Shown: positions 33,073 through 45,700, numbered from the stretch's first letter. The stretch: DNA of 64,000 bases from Burkholderiales bacterium GJ-E10 (GCA_000828975.1 AP014683.1:2313700-2377699), one strand, 5' to 3'. Made by a program: numbers and translations. Notes: generated by a model not told the origin, from the sequence alone.

Positions 33073-34314
33073 TTAGAACGAGTGGGTCATGCCGACGCCG
33101 ATGTAGGTCGTGCGCTCGGACGAACTGCCGTTCACGGACGAGACGCCGATGGCGCCGACCGGGGTGAACAGGCCGCCCATCGCCGAACCGATCACACCGG
33201 CGTTGGCATCCAGCTTGAGCGACGCGATCTGGCCGTAGACCGAGGTGCGCTTGGACAGCGAGTAGTTGTCCATCAACGCGATTTCCTGGGTCTTGTTGTC
33301 GGTGGCAGCGCTGCTGTTCTTGCCGTCGTAGAACGACAGGTTCAGCTTGTTGGCGGCGTTGGTGTTGTAGTCCACGCCGATACCCCAGACCTTGAAGTCG
33401 TCCACGAGGTTGCCACCGGTGCCGGCGGCGTTCGCAAGGCCGTAGTCCTTGAACTCGCCGTACTGCGCACGGATCGCCCACGCGCCATAGGTGTAGCCCA
33501 GACCGAAGTCGGCGACCTGCGAACCGTCGACGGCGGAGCCGGCATTCAGGCCGACCTGCTTGTTCTTCGCGAAGCTGCCCGACACGGCGAAGTTGTCGTA
33601 GGTGTACGACGCGCCGATGGAGGTCTGCTGCGCCGCGGAGGACGAACCCGCGATGCCGCCGAAGCCGTACAGGGCGCCGACATAGAGGCCGTTGGCGCTA
33701 TAGCTGTAGCTCAGCGAGTTGTTGTCGAACACGCTGCCGGTGGCGAGGGTGTTGGCGAAGTTCGAACCCGTGCTGTTGCTGAATGCCGAGGTCATGACCC
33801 AGGCGTCCAACAGGCTCAGGGAGTAGGTCAGGCCACGCGGCTCGGTCGAGGCCGAGGCGATCAGCGCCGGATCCACCTGATTCCCCGCGGCGACCGTACC
33901 CCAGTTGCCGCTCAGGCTGACGTCGGCGGTACGGGAGAAGATGCTGCCGGCATACGAGCCAAGGCTCGAGCCGCCCGCGCTCGGGTAGACGGCGGTGCTG
34001 TTCCCGCCGGCAACGCCCAGCGATCCGTTGGCGATGTTGAAGCCGCCTTCCAGGTCGAAACCGGCCGTCAGGCCGTTGCCCAGGCTCTCGTTGCCCTTCA
34101 GGCCGAAGTCGTTGGCCTGCATCTGCGAACCTTGCAGGCCGACCACGGAACCGGTGCCGGTGCAGGCGCCGCCCGCCGTCATCGTCTTGCAGGACTTGCT
34201 GGCGCTCATCACGCCCACGTCGATGTTGCCGTACATCGTGACGCCGTCAGCGTACGCAGCGGCCCCGAAGGCCAGCGCAACCGCGGCAACCGAAACTTTC
34301 ACCATTGCTTTCAT
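33073..34314 (-). CDS. Gram-negative outer-membrane porin
   Basis: 413 residues from the ATG at 34314. A signal peptide (MKAMVKVSVAAVALAFGAAAYA) is followed by DGVTMYGNIDVGV, the classical betaproteobacterial porin N-terminus. GLKGNESLGNGLTAGFDLEGGF and alternating polar/apolar strands run to a C-terminal Phe (THSF), needed for outer-membrane assembly. It would form trimeric 16-strand channels. Ribosome-binding site GAGGAGA 8 bases upstream. An FNR-like box about 300 bases upstream suggests oxygen control. Confidence 0.95.
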   Translation of the reverse strand: MKAMVKVSVAAVALAFGAAAYADGVTMYGNIDVGVMSASKSCKTMTAGGACTGTGSVVGLQGSQMQANDFGLKGNESLGNGLTAGFDLEGGFNIANGSLGVAGGNSTAVYPSAGGSSLGSYAGSIFSRTADVSLSGNWGTVAAGNQVDPALIASASTEPRGLTYSLSLLDAWVMTSAFSNSTGSNFANTLATGSVFDNNSLSYSYSANGLYVGALYGFGGIAGSSSAAQQTSIGASYTYDNFAVSGSFAKNKQVGLNAGSAVDGSQVADFGLGYTYGAWAIRAQYGEFKDYGLANAAGTGGNLVDDFKVWGIGVDYNTNAANKLNLSFYDGKNSSAATDNKTQEIALMDNYSLSKRTSVYGQIASLKLDANAGVIGSAMGGLFTPVGAIGVSSVNGSSSERTTYIGVGMTHSF

Positions 34315-34780
34315 GCGTTTTTTCTCCTCAGAAAGTTTGTCGGCCCGGCCAAGTGCACACCACCTCGAACGGACCGGCATCAGCAACTGGTTCTTCCGCG
34401 CCCGACGTCTGCCTGACTTCGGCCTGACATCTGCCTGGCGCCTGCCTAAAAACTTGCCTAGTCAGACAACCCGGCGCGCGGCCCAAAATGCTTCCCCGCA
34501 ATTGTCGCCAAACCGCGGCAAATTCGCACGGAAATGGGGCCTAATTTTTGGGATTTGTTGCGCAAATGATACGGGATGAATAGGACAAATGAGATCGATT
34601 CGAATTTCGAATTGACGTAGATCAAAGCAGAAGCCGCGCTTACGGAAAAGTTGGCAAATTTTCAGCAAAACGCCGCCATCCCGCATTGTTGCGTTTTGTG
34701 ACAAGTCCGTTGCTTTGCACAACCTGTGGCCCGGACCGCCTCCGACAGCGCGGAAGCGGGCAATCCGGCGCCTCGCCAAA
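34315..34780. other. Porin upstream region
   Basis: About 470 bases with no gene. It is less GC-rich than its surroundings, as expected for a promoter region. The only recognised sites are the FNR/Anr-like box at 34612-34625 and candidate -10 elements (TATTCA at 34582-34577 and TATCAT at 34571-34566) on the minus strand. Confidence 0.5.
34612..34625. promoter_or_regulatory. FNR/Anr-like box upstream of the porin gene
   Basis: TTGAC-GTAG-ATCAA differs by one base from the FNR/Anr consensus TTGAT-N4-ATCAA. It lies 48-60 bases upstream of candidate start sites for the porin transcript. No other gene is downstream on the minus strand before the porin. Confidence 0.5.
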
Positions 34781-34781
34781 C

Positions 34782-34813
34782 AAAAAAACGCGGCCCGAAG
34801 GCCGCGTTTTTTT
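34782..34813 (-). terminator. Rho-independent terminator of groESL
   Basis: aaaaaaacgcggcc-cgaa-ggccgcgttttttt: an 8-bp stem (CGCGGCC/GGCCGCG core) with long A and T tracts, 68 bases past the groL stop. Confidence 0.9.
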
Positions 34814-34880
34814 GACGCCGGGATGGAAATTTCGTTCCATTTCCATCCCCGCGCTTCCATCGGGGTCTACATCCCCCGCT

Positions 34881-36840
<1,960 letters not shown>

Positions 36841-36954
36841 GGTTTCTCCTGACAAGGTTCCCGAACCCGCCCACGGCGCCGATGCCGCGGGCCATTCAAA
36901 GGTCCGAAATGACGTTGTTCGCAGCCCGGCGCCGAAGCCCACGCCGAAACGGCG

Positions 36955-36981
36955 TTAGCACTCGACAACCGGGAGTGCTAA
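36955..36981. promoter_or_regulatory. CIRCE operator of groESL
   Basis: TTAGCACTC-N9-GAGTGCTAA, a perfect match to the HrcA-binding CIRCE element, 115 bases upstream of groS. It overlaps the predicted start of transcription. Confidence 0.95.
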
Positions 36982-37008
36982 TTATATGGGGCGAACGCCC
37001 GTTTTCAA
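36981..37008 (-). promoter_or_regulatory. groESL promoter, sigma-70 and possibly sigma-32
   Basis: On the minus strand TTGAAA (37008-37003), a 16-base spacer and TATAAT (36986-36981). The same stretch reads CTTGAAA...CCCCATAT, close to the heat-shock sigma-32 consensus. The -10 touches CIRCE, so HrcA binding would block initiation. Confidence 0.75.
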
Positions 37009-37143
37009 GTCCGGCCCGAAAGGCCGGAATCCCCACGACATGGGAGTGGATTTTTGCGCCGGCCGACCCGCGCCGGCCTCGGCCTGCCGGATACGCCATC
37101 GGGGGAAGGCGGTGGCGCGCGGCCTCCCGGTAAAATCCGCCCC

Positions 37144-37488
37144 ATGACACTGCACTACAAATGGTTGACCCAAACCGTCGCCACGGCGGCGCAGATCCAC
37201 CCCGGCGATCTGCCGGCGATCGCCGCCCACGGCTTCAAGACTCTGATCAACAACCGCCCGGACGGCGAAGGCGGCCCCAATCAGCCGACGAGCAAGGAGC
37301 TCGAAGAGGCCGCGCGGGAGCATGGCATCGCCTACGTCTATCTGCCGGTGGTGCCGATGCGCTACACGCGGGAACAGGTCGAGGCGATGGCGCAGCATCT
37401 CAAGACCGCCGCCACGCCGGTGCTCGCGTTCTGCCGCTCCGGCGCGCGGACCGAGCAGCTGTTCCACTTCACGCAACAACTGGGCTGA
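37144..37488 (+). CDS. DUF442/TIGR01244 phosphatase-like protein
   Basis: 114 residues. The active-site loop is FCRSGARTEQL (C-x5-R), as in dual-specificity phosphatases, and INNRPDGEGGPNQP matches the DUF442 (beta-lactamase hydrolase N-terminal-like) family. Some members act in sulfide oxidation, others are linked to metallo-beta-lactamase-like persulfide dioxygenases; none is adjacent here. The ATG at 37144 is divergent from groESL, 303 bases from groS. Confidence 0.8.
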   Translation: MTLHYKWLTQTVATAAQIHPGDLPAIAAHGFKTLINNRPDGEGGPNQPTSKELEEAAREHGIAYVYLPVVPMRYTREQVEAMAQHLKTAATPVLAFCRSGARTEQLFHFTQQLG

Positions 37489-37539
37489 GACCGCCAACGC
37501 CCGGGGCCGTTGCGACGCGGGCGTTGGGGTACTGACACC

Positions 37540-37579
37540 ACCCTCACCCCCCCCTCTCCCGCCTCCGCGGGAGAGGGGG
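37540..37579. repeat. Dispersed palindromic repeat between the DUF442 gene and hemL
   Basis: accctcacccccccctctcccgcctccgcgggagaggggg; the stem is extended to cccgcctccgcggg. It is followed by further related sequence at 37615. Confidence 0.85.
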
Positions 37580-37614
37580 ATGGCAGCGGCCGGCGGAATC
37601 CTCTTCGACGATTT

Positions 37615-37671
37615 CCCTCGCCTCCGCGGGAGAGGGGGTTCGATCCTCCCTCGGGGAGGGGGTTGGGGTGC
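37615..37671. repeat. Compound dispersed repeat
   Basis: tccctcgcctccgcgggagagggggttcgatcctccctcggggagggggttggggtgcgg: a repeated left half (gcctccgcgggagaggggg, shared exactly with 37560-37579) joined to a second small stem (cctccctcggggaggg) and the gggttggggtg tail. Converging genes end on each side. Confidence 0.75.
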
Positions 37672-37706
37672 GGAAACGATGCGCAACGGCGGCAAATCGT
37701 GGCGAA

Positions 37707-39023
37707 TCAGATCGCCGCGAACGCCCCCCGCGCCGCCGCCACCACCTCGGCGATCACCGCGTCGTCGTGCCGGATCGAGGTGAACCCCGCCTCGTACGCC
37801 GACGGGGCCAGGTACACGCCGCGGTCGAGCATGGCGTGGAAGAAGCGATTGAAGCGGTCCTTGTCGCAGGCCATCACCTGCGCGAAGGTCTCCGGCACCG
37901 TCGCGCTCGCATAGAGCCCGAACATCGTGCCCACGCTCCGGGCGCAGAAATCCTGTCCCGCCTCGCGCGCGGCCTGCGCCAGCCCATCGGCCAGCGCGCG
38001 GGTCCGCGCCGCCAGCGCATCGAACACCCCGGGCTGCTCGATCACGTCGAGCGTGGCCTCGCCGCAGGCCACCGCCACCGGGTTCCCCGACAGCGTGCCA
38101 GCCTGATAGACCGCGCCCAGCGGCGCCAGCTTCTCCATGATGTCGCGCCGTCCGCCGAACGCGCCGATCGGCATGCCGCCGCCGATCACCTTGCCCAGGG
38201 TCGTGAGGTCCGGCGCGATGCCGTAGAGCGCCTGCGCGCCGCCCAACGCCACCCGGAATCCGCTCATCACCTCGTCGAAGATCAGCACCGCGCCATGCTG
38301 CGTGCAGCAGCGGCGCAGGGTCTGCAGGAACTCCGGCGTACCCGGGATCAGATTCATGTTGCCCGCCACCGGTTCGACGATCACGCAGGCGATCTCCGAA
38401 CCCAGGCGCGCGAATGCGTCCTCGACCTGCTGGCTGTCGTTGTAGTCGAGCACCAGCGTGTGCTGCGCCGTCTCCGGCGGCACGCCCGAAGAGCTGGGGT
38501 TGCCGAACGTCAGCGCACCCGAACCCGCCTTGACCAGCAGGCTGTCGGCATGGCCGTGATAGCAACCCTCGAACTTGATCAGCTTGTGGCGGCCGGTGAA
38601 CCCCCGGGCGAGACGGATCGCGCTCATCGTCGCCTCGGTGCCCGAGGAAACCAGCCGCACCTGCTCCATCGCCGGCACCATCCGGATGATGCGCTCGGCA
38701 AACGCCACTTCCGCCTCGGTCGGGGCGCCGAACGACAGGCCGTCGCGCGCCGCGCGGGCGATCGCCTCGAGCACGGCGGGATGGCCGTGGCCGGCGATCA
38801 TCGGTCCCCAGGAGCAGATCAGATCGACGTAGCGGCGTCCGGCGGCATCCCAAAAATACGCGCCTTCCCCTCTTCGGATGAATCGGGGCGTGCCGCCCAC
38901 CGAGCGGAACGCCCGAACCGGAGAATTGACGCCCCCCGGGATGCTGCGCTGCGCGCGGGCGAACAGTTCCGCGTTCGCGTCGGATTGGCCTTGCATCGCC
39001 GGTGCCGAAGACATCGTTCTCAT
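37707..39023 (-). CDS. hemL: Glutamate-1-semialdehyde 2,1-aminomutase
   Basis: 438 residues (435 if the ATG at 39014 is used). [19 protein letters not shown], and the PLP lysine in [15 protein letters not shown] are HemL motifs. It makes 5-aminolevulinate for haem, relevant to the many cytochromes in the window. Divergent from the rubredoxin-pil operon. Confidence 0.97.
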   Translation of the reverse strand: MRTMSSAPAMQGQSDANAELFARAQRSIPGGVNSPVRAFRSVGGTPRFIRRGEGAYFWDAAGRRYVDLICSWGPMIAGHGHPAVLEAIARAARDGLSFGAPTEAEVAFAERIIRMVPAMEQVRLVSSGTEATMSAIRLARGFTGRHKLIKFEGCYHGHADSLLVKAGSGALTFGNPSSSGVPPETAQHTLVLDYNDSQQVEDAFARLGSEIACVIVEPVAGNMNLIPGTPEFLQTLRRCCTQHGAVLIFDEVMSGFRVALGGAQALYGIAPDLTTLGKVIGGGMPIGAFGGRRDIMEKLAPLGAVYQAGTLSGNPVAVACGEATLDVIEQPGVFDALAARTRALADGLAQAAREAGQDFCARSVGTMFGLYASATVPETFAQVMACDKDRFNRFFHAMLDRGVYLAPSAYEAGFTSIRHDDAVIAEVVAAARGAFAAI

Positions 39024-39276
39024 TTCCCCGTATTAAACGTTTTCCCAACGCAGGAGACATCGCTTCGAAAGAGGCCTTCGCCCCCCGTTCCAGCGCCTCC
39101 CGCGGCCACGACAGGCCTCGCCATCGCCTGCATCATGTGTTCAGATACCCATTGTTGCCCCCAATTCGGGCGCTTCCTCGGGCTATGATCGCCATTCCAG
39201 TACGGGTATGGTAGCGAAACTCCACCCGCTCCCGGCCGGACATCCGACCGCAATTTTTCTTGGACCGAACCGAAGC

Positions 39277-39459
39277 ATGACCACGACCGTCGTAACGCGC
39301 ACCTGGATGTGTCTGATTTGTGGATGGATCTACGACGAGGCTGCCGGCCTCCCCGACGAGGGGATCGCGGCAGGTACGCCCTGGGAGGAGATTCCGCCGA
39401 ACTGGGTCTGCCCCGAATGCGGGGCGCGCAAGGAAGATTTCGAGATGATCGAGATCTGA
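39277..39459 (+). CDS. Rubredoxin
   Basis: 60 residues, with two CxxCG-type knuckles, CLICGW and CPECG, that bind one Fe. The YDEAAGLPDEGIAAGTPWEEIPPNWVCP middle is typical. A small cytoplasmic electron carrier. In betaproteobacteria it commonly precedes pilG, as here (24 bases). Confidence 0.96.
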   Translation: MTTTVVTRTWMCLICGWIYDEAAGLPDEGIAAGTPWEEIPPNWVCPECGARKEDFEMIEI

Positions 39460-39483
39460 TCGGTCCCGCACACCGCCTGCGAC

Positions 39484-39891
39484 ATGGAACCCGTCGACAT
39501 CCGCGGCCGGAAGGTGATGGTGATCGACGACTCGAACACCATCCGCCGCAGCGCCGAGATCTTTCTTACGCAAGCCGGGTGCCAGGTCATCCTGGCGCAG
39601 AACGGATTCGAGGCGCTGTCGAAGATCCACGACCATGATCCCGACATCGTCTTTTGCGACATCCTCATGCCGCGGCTGGACGGCTATCAGACCTGCGCGC
39701 TCATCAAGCGCAGCCCGCGCTACCACGACACGCCCGTCGTCATGCTCTCCTCGAAGGATGGGCTGTTCGACCGGGCACGCGGGCGCATGGTCGGGTCGGT
39801 GGAATACCTGACCAAGCCGTTCACCAAGGAAAGCCTGCTGGCGGTCGTGGGCCGGCACGCGACCCCTTCCGGACCGGCGGCGGATGGCTGA
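39484..39891 (+). CDS. pilG: Twitching-motility response regulator PilG
   Basis: 135 residues, a single receiver domain: VIDDSNTIRRSAE, the phospho-acceptor Asp59 (VFCDILMPR), SSKDGLF and the KPFTKE Lys. First gene of the Pil-Chp chemosensory operon; PilG drives pilus extension and cAMP signalling in Pseudomonas. The order pilG-pilH-pilI-pilJ-pilL is conserved. Confidence 0.93.
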   Translation: MEPVDIRGRKVMVIDDSNTIRRSAEIFLTQAGCQVILAQNGFEALSKIHDHDPDIVFCDILMPRLDGYQTCALIKRSPRYHDTPVVMLSSKDGLFDRARGRMVGSVEYLTKPFTKESLLAVVGRHATPSGPAADG

Positions 39892-39957
39892 CCTCCGCCC
39901 CGCATCCCGCCCGTTCCGCCCCCGCAACCCGCGCAGAATTTCGCAGGAGCCTCGAAC

Positions 39958-40323
39958 ATGACGATCCAGAAAATCCTGGTCGTGGACGACTCGCCCACCG
40001 AACGGTATTTCCTCAACGAGCTGCTCACCAAGCACGGCTATGCGGTCACGACGGCGGAAAACGCCGAGGATGCGATGGCCCGCATTTCGACGTTCATGCC
40101 GGACCTGATCCTGATGGACGTGGTGATGCCCGGCCTCAACGGGTTCCAGTTCACGCGCAACCTCGCGAAGGATCCTGCGACGCAGAACATCCCGATCATC
40201 ATGTGCACGAGCAAGAACCAGCAGACCGACCGGATCTGGGGCCTGCGGCAGGGCGCGCGCGACTATGTGACCAAGCCGGTGAAGGCCGAGGAGCTGCTCG
40301 GCAAGATCGCGGCCCTGGGGTGA
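39958..40323 (+). CDS. pilH: Twitching-motility response regulator PilH
   Basis: 121 residues, a single receiver: VVDDSPTERYF, Asp54 in LILMDVVMPGLNG, and KPVKAEELL near the end. PilH opposes PilG in pilus retraction control. 66 bases after pilG. Confidence 0.94.
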   Translation: MTIQKILVVDDSPTERYFLNELLTKHGYAVTTAENAEDAMARISTFMPDLILMDVVMPGLNGFQFTRNLAKDPATQNIPIIMCTSKNQQTDRIWGLRQGARDYVTKPVKAEELLGKIAALG

Positions 40324-40337
40324 TCGGAGCGGACGCG

Positions 40338-40808
40338 GTGTCGCAGACGCAGACCCCCTCCTCGGCGGACGAGCATCGGAAGCTGGCGATCCGCATCGGC
40401 GCCGACGCCTTCCTGCTCGACATGCTCGGCGCCGGAGAGATCGTCGCCGCTCCGGCCGTCACGCCCGTACCCTGGACCCGGCCGTGGTTCCGCGGCCTCA
40501 CCAACGTGCGCGGGCGGCTGATCGGCGTGATCGACCTGCAGCATCTCGGCGGCGGAGCGCCGCTCGCGGCCGACCAGGCGGGACAGCTCGTCGTTCTCAA
40601 TCCCGGCCTGCGATACAACGTCGGGCTGCTGGCCACCCGCGCGTTCGGCCTGCGCGGCGGCAACGACCTGACGGGCCGGGAGGATCTGCACGACGACGCC
40701 CGGCCGTGGGAAATTGCCGCTTGGCGCGACGCCGACGGGATGCGCCTGGTCGAGATCGATCTGCAACGGCTGATGGATTGGGACGCGTTCGTCAACATCG
40801 GTATTTGA
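40338..40808 (+). CDS. pilI: CheW-like coupling protein PilI
   Basis: 156 residues with a CheW fold: GAGEIVAAPAVTPVPWTRPWFRGLTNVRGRLIGVIDL and the WDAFVNI end. It couples PilJ to the PilL kinase. The GTG at 40338 has GGAG 9 bases upstream; an earlier GTG at 40320 that overlaps the pilH stop is possible. Confidence 0.9.
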   Translation: MSQTQTPSSADEHRKLAIRIGADAFLLDMLGAGEIVAAPAVTPVPWTRPWFRGLTNVRGRLIGVIDLQHLGGGAPLAADQAGQLVVLNPGLRYNVGLLATRAFGLRGGNDLTGREDLHDDARPWEIAAWRDADGMRLVEIDLQRLMDWDAFVNIGI

Positions 40809-40823
40809 TACGAGGGGAACATT

Positions 40824-42746
40824 GTGGCGCTCGATTTCGGTTTTCTCCGGGGCAGGAAAGGCCGCACGGATGACATCGCCGCAACGCTACGCATCGATCC
40901 GCCCACCGCGGTCGATGCAACCATCGTCGATACGTCCGCGAGCGCCGCGCAGTCCGACGAAGACCGGCACGCCGCTACGCCGGCGAGTCCGCAAACCAAG
41001 ACGCAGGACGCCACCGCGCAACGGGGCACGGCCCGGCGCAAGGTGCAGGCACTTGCCGTCGCGGGGCCGCTCTGCCTCCTGATCGCCGCCGGGTTCGTAT
41101 GGATGGGGGTGCGCAACGCCGCCTCGGATGCCCGGCAGATCGCCCTGCTCGGCGACGTGCTCATGTACACCCAGCGTCTCGCGAAAGATGCGCCGCTGGC
41201 GGTGGCGGGCGAGCCCGACGCGATCGACGAGCTTACGGAAAGCCGCGATCAGGTCAACACCGACCTGCGTCTGCTGCGGGCGGGCGACCCCGCCAACGGC
41301 ATGGATCCGGCCACCGCCAAGGTCGCGCTGTTCCTGAAGACCTTGATGGACCGCTGGCAAACCACCTATGGCGCGGCGAGCGCGATCATCGCCAATCGCC
41401 CGATCCTGGTCGATTACGGCGTCGCCGTGCGCAATGCGCTGAACAACGGCCTGCCGACGCCTGCGCCGCGATTTCCGGACGCCGTGCAGCAGGCGCGCAA
41501 CGCCCAGATCCTGATCGTCGGCGAAGCCGAGCCGCTGCGCCTGGAGGCCGTGGACCTCGGCAAGCGCATCGTCGCGCAGGAACAGCGCAACGGGCGTTAT
41601 TACGGCCCTGCTGCGCTGCTGACCGTGGCAGCGCTGGCAATCGCGGCATGGATCGTGCGCGTCCTGCTGCGTGACCTCCGCCGCCGTGCCGAGGAATCGG
41701 AAGCCGGGCGGCTCGAAGCGCAACGGCTGGAAGCCGAGGCAAAGGCGCAGAACGAGCGTAACCAGGCCGCCATCCTGCGCCTAATGAACGAACTGCAGGA
41801 AGTCGCCGACGGCGATCTCACCGTCACCGCGACCGTGACCGAGGAAATCACCGGTGCGATCGCCGACTCGGTCAACTACACGGTGGAAGAACTGCGCGAC
41901 CTCGTCGGCCGGATCAATGCGACCGCCGAGCAGGTGAGCACCGCGTCGGCGGAGTCGCGCGACATCGCGACGCGCCTGCTCGCCGCCACGGAGATGCAGC
42001 GCAACGAGATCCGGGAAACCGGCGAACGGGTGCTGGACATGACCCAGCGCATCGCCGAGGTGTCGACCAGCGCCGGCGATTCGGCGGATGTGGCGCGCGC
42101 CTCGCTCGATGCCGCCGAACGCGGCCAGCGCGCGGTGTACAACCAGATTTCGAGCATGAACGAGATCCGCGAGCAGATTCAGGAAACGTCCAAACGCATC
42201 AAGCGGCTGGGCGAGTCCTCGCAGGAGATCGGGGAGATCGTCGAGCTCATTTCGGACATCACCGAACAGACCAACGTCCTCGCGCTCAACGCGGCGATCC
42301 AGGCCGCATCGGCCGGCGAGGCCGGGCGCGGGTTCTCGGTCGTGGCCGAGGAGGTGCAGCGGCTCGCCGACCGCTCCGCGGAAGCGGCGAAGCAGATCGG
42401 CGCGCTGATCCGCGCGATCCAGGGAGACACCCAGGACGCCATCATGGCGATGGAGAAGAGCACCCAGGGCGTGGTCGAGGGCACGCGGCTTTCCGACGCC
42501 GCCGGCACCACGCTGGCGGAGATCGGACGGGTGTCGCGGCAGCTCACCGAACTCATCGAGCGCATCGCGCATGCGACGGCGGATCAGGCGAAATCGGCCG
42601 ACGACATCTCGCAGGTGATCGCGCACATCCTGGCCATCACCGAACAGACGACCGACGGCACGCGGCACACCGCCGACTCGGTCGGACAGCTGACCAACCT
42701 CGCGCGCGACCTCAAGTCCTCGGTCGCGCGCTTCCGCGTCGCGTGA
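40824..42746 (+). CDS. pilJ: Pilus chemoreceptor PilJ
   Basis: 640 residues from GTG with GAGGGG upstream. A poorly conserved 75-residue cytoplasmic N-terminus precedes TM1 (about 75-96), a periplasmic PilJ-type sensing domain (about 97-258), TM2 (about 259-282), a HAMP-like segment, and the methyl-accepting cytoplasmic hairpin with the tip ISDITEQTNVLALNAAIQAA (about 475-495). It reports surface contact or PilA state to PilL. Confidence 0.95.
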   Translation: MALDFGFLRGRKGRTDDIAATLRIDPPTAVDATIVDTSASAAQSDEDRHAATPASPQTKTQDATAQRGTARRKVQALAVAGPLCLLIAAGFVWMGVRNAASDARQIALLGDVLMYTQRLAKDAPLAVAGEPDAIDELTESRDQVNTDLRLLRAGDPANGMDPATAKVALFLKTLMDRWQTTYGAASAIIANRPILVDYGVAVRNALNNGLPTPAPRFPDAVQQARNAQILIVGEAEPLRLEAVDLGKRIVAQEQRNGRYYGPAALLTVAALAIAAWIVRVLLRDLRRRAEESEAGRLEAQRLEAEAKAQNERNQAAILRLMNELQEVADGDLTVTATVTEEITGAIADSVNYTVEELRDLVGRINATAEQVSTASAESRDIATRLLAATEMQRNEIRETGERVLDMTQRIAEVSTSAGDSADVARASLDAAERGQRAVYNQISSMNEIREQIQETSKRIKRLGESSQEIGEIVELISDITEQTNVLALNAAIQAASAGEAGRGFSVVAEEVQRLADRSAEAAKQIGALIRAIQGDTQDAIMAMEKSTQGVVEGTRLSDAAGTTLAEIGRVSRQLTELIERIAHATADQAKSADDISQVIAHILAITEQTTDGTRHTADSVGQLTNLARDLKSSVARFRVA

Positions 42747-42750
42747 CCCC

Positions 42751-45700
42751 ATGCAGCGCGCCATGACCGAATCCATCCGTCCGTCGACCGTGGCACCGCC
42801 GGCCGCGGCCGACGCCACGCCGCTCGAGTGGGTGCGCGGCGAAATCCGCGGTTCGCTCACCGAGGCCGCGCAACAGGTCCGGGCGTTCCTGGTCGCCAAG
42901 ACCGACCCTGCCCCGCTGCGGGCCGCGCGCGACCACCTGCATCAGGTCAACGGCGCGCTGCAGATGCTCGATCTGCGCGGCGTGACGCAGGTCATCGAAG
43001 CGTCCGAACGCCTGGTCGCGCTATGGGAATCGAATCCGCGGGAATGCCTGCCCTCGGCGGTGCGGTCGCTCGAAGCGACGTTCGCCGCCGTCCGCAACTA
43101 TCTCGACGGGCTGATCCGCGGCCGCGACGAGCCGCCGATCCGCCTCTACCCCTACTACCGGGAAATCCTCGTGCTGCTGGGCGCGCCGCGGATCCACCCG
43201 GCCGACCTGCTCTTTCCGGACTTCGGCCGAAACCCGCCGCCGGAACAGATCAGCGTGCGCCCGCTCAGCACCGACGAACTGCGGGTGCGCAGGGTACGCT
43301 ACGAGGAAGGGTTGCTGCGCTTCCTCCGTGATCCGGAAAACACCCTGGCGCGGTCGCAGATGCGCGACGCCGTCGCCGACCTCGAGGGCATGCCGCAGCG
43401 GCGCTCGTCGCGGACCTTCTGGTGGATCGTGCGCGGGCTGTTCGATGCGCTGGAAGTCTCCGGCCTGCCGGCGGACGGGGACTGCAAGCGCCTGCTCGCC
43501 CGCATCAATCAGCAGATCCTGCGTCAGCTGGAAGGCAACTTCGCGATCGCCGACCGCCTGATGACCGACGCGATCTTCCATGCCGCCCGCGCCGACCGCC
43601 GGGTCGCGCGGGTGGGGGAGATCCGCGCGCTCTTCGACCTCGATACGCTGGTGCCGGACGATTTCGAGCGCGCAACGCTCACCACGATCGACACCGAAGC
43701 GCTGCACGAACTGAAAAGTGCGATCGGACAGTGCAAGGCGCTATGGGGTCAGACCGGTCCCGCGCAACCCGGCAATGCGGGCCCGGCGAAGGCAAGCTCC
43801 GCCGCGGCACCCCGCTCCGACCCGGAAGCCGCCGACCCGTTCGCGCGGGCGGCCCAAGCCGCGCACCGCCTCGGCGCCGACGCCGCCGCGAGCCTGATCG
43901 AATGCATGCAGACCGTGGCGCCGCGCCAGGCATCGCTCGGCGCCGCGGCGCGCGAAGCGGTCGCGATGGAAATCGCCACTGCGCTGCTGCTCCTGGAACT
44001 CGGCGTCGACACCTATCCGCACAGCGATCCCCAGTTCGAACGCCGGGCCGCCGCGATGATCGGCCGCATCGAACGGGCAGCCCAGGGGCTGCCCCTCGAT
44101 CCCGCCGAACCCTGGCTGACCGAGCTGGCGCAGAGCGCGCAGGAGCGCGCATCGCTCGAGACCGTCATCGCCGAAATGCGCGCCATGCTGCGCGAAGCGG
44201 AACTGCGCCTCGACACGTTCTTCCGCGATCCGGCGCAGCGCGACCCGCTGGTCGACCTCGACGCGTCGTTCGAACAAATGGCCGGCGTCTTCGCCGTGCT
44301 CGGCCATGAAGACGCGGTGGCGGCGTTGCACGACATCACCGCGGCGGTGCGCCGCTTTCGCGATCCGGCGGTCGATGCCGACCGGCAGGAATTTGCGCGC
44401 ATCGCCCAGAATCTCGGCGCGATCGGGTTTTTCGTCGACATGCTGGCGCAGGATCCGGCCGCACCGCGCGCCATGTTCCGTTACGACCCGCAGACCGGCA
44501 TGCTGCACGCGGACATCGCAACCGCACGGGAAACGCCCGCCGCACCGCCGGAAGAAGAGGACGATGCGGTCGCCGCGGCCGCGACGTCCACAACCCGTGC
44601 ACCCGTCGGCGCGGGTGTGCCGGGCCCTGCGCGCGCGGCGGTCGCGGATGCGACCGATGGCGGAGCGGGTGCTGCCGGCCATGACGCCGACGGCGAGGAG
44701 CAATCGAGTGCGGAATGGCTGGCAGCCGGGCGGGAAGCCCCCGTGCATGCGCCGAGTGCGCCGCTGCCGGAAAGCGCGGCGGCAGCCGACCAGGAGCTCT
44801 TCGAGATCTTCCTTGCCGAAGCCGACGAACAACTCCAGGCCATCGAAGAGCAGATCGAGCGGCTGCGCGGCGATTCCGGCGACCGGGATGCACTCACGAT
44901 GACGCGACGTGCCTTCCATACGCTCAAGGGCTCGAGCCGCATGGTCGGGCTGCACGACTTCGGCGAATTCGCGTGGGCGCTCGAACAATGTTTCAACGTC
45001 GTGCTGTCCCAGGAGCAGCCGGCGTCGCCGGACCTGATCGAGCTCACCGCGGCGAGCGCCGTCCGGATGGGCGCGTGGATCGCCGCGCTGCGCCACGATC
45101 CGCAGGCGCGCATCGAGGACGGGCCGGCCTGGATTGCGGCCGCCGACGCGGTACGCAGCGGCCGCCCCTTCGAGTTGCCCGAAGCGGCGCACCCTCCGCT
45201 CGTTGCGCCCGCCCCCGCGCCGGAATTGCAGGAGGTGCCGGCGGACGATGCCCTGTCGCCTGCACCCCCGCCGGAGTCCGGCATCGAGACCCCACCCGCC
45301 GACGACACCCTGCGCATCGGCCCGGTCGCCGTCAGCCGCGGACTGTATGCGATCTTCCTGCAGGAATCCGACGAGTGCATCCGCGCGCTCGAAGACGGCA
45401 TTGCCCGCTGGCGTGCGCGCCAGGGGGATGACGCGCAGGCGGATTTCGAGCCCCTCGTGCGCCGGGCCCACACCCTTGCCGGGATCGCCGGCACGGTCGG
45501 GGTCGAACCGGTGTGCGCGCTGGCGGAGCCGATCGACGCCGTGCTGCAATGGGTCTTCGCGCGCGCGACGACCGGCGTCGTCCCCTTCCGCCCCACCGAC
45601 GCGCAGTTCGGGACGCTGTCCGACGGCATCGGGCAGATGAAGGCGATGCTGCACCAGTTCGCCGGAGGGGTCCACCCGGATCCGGATCCTGCGAGCGCGG

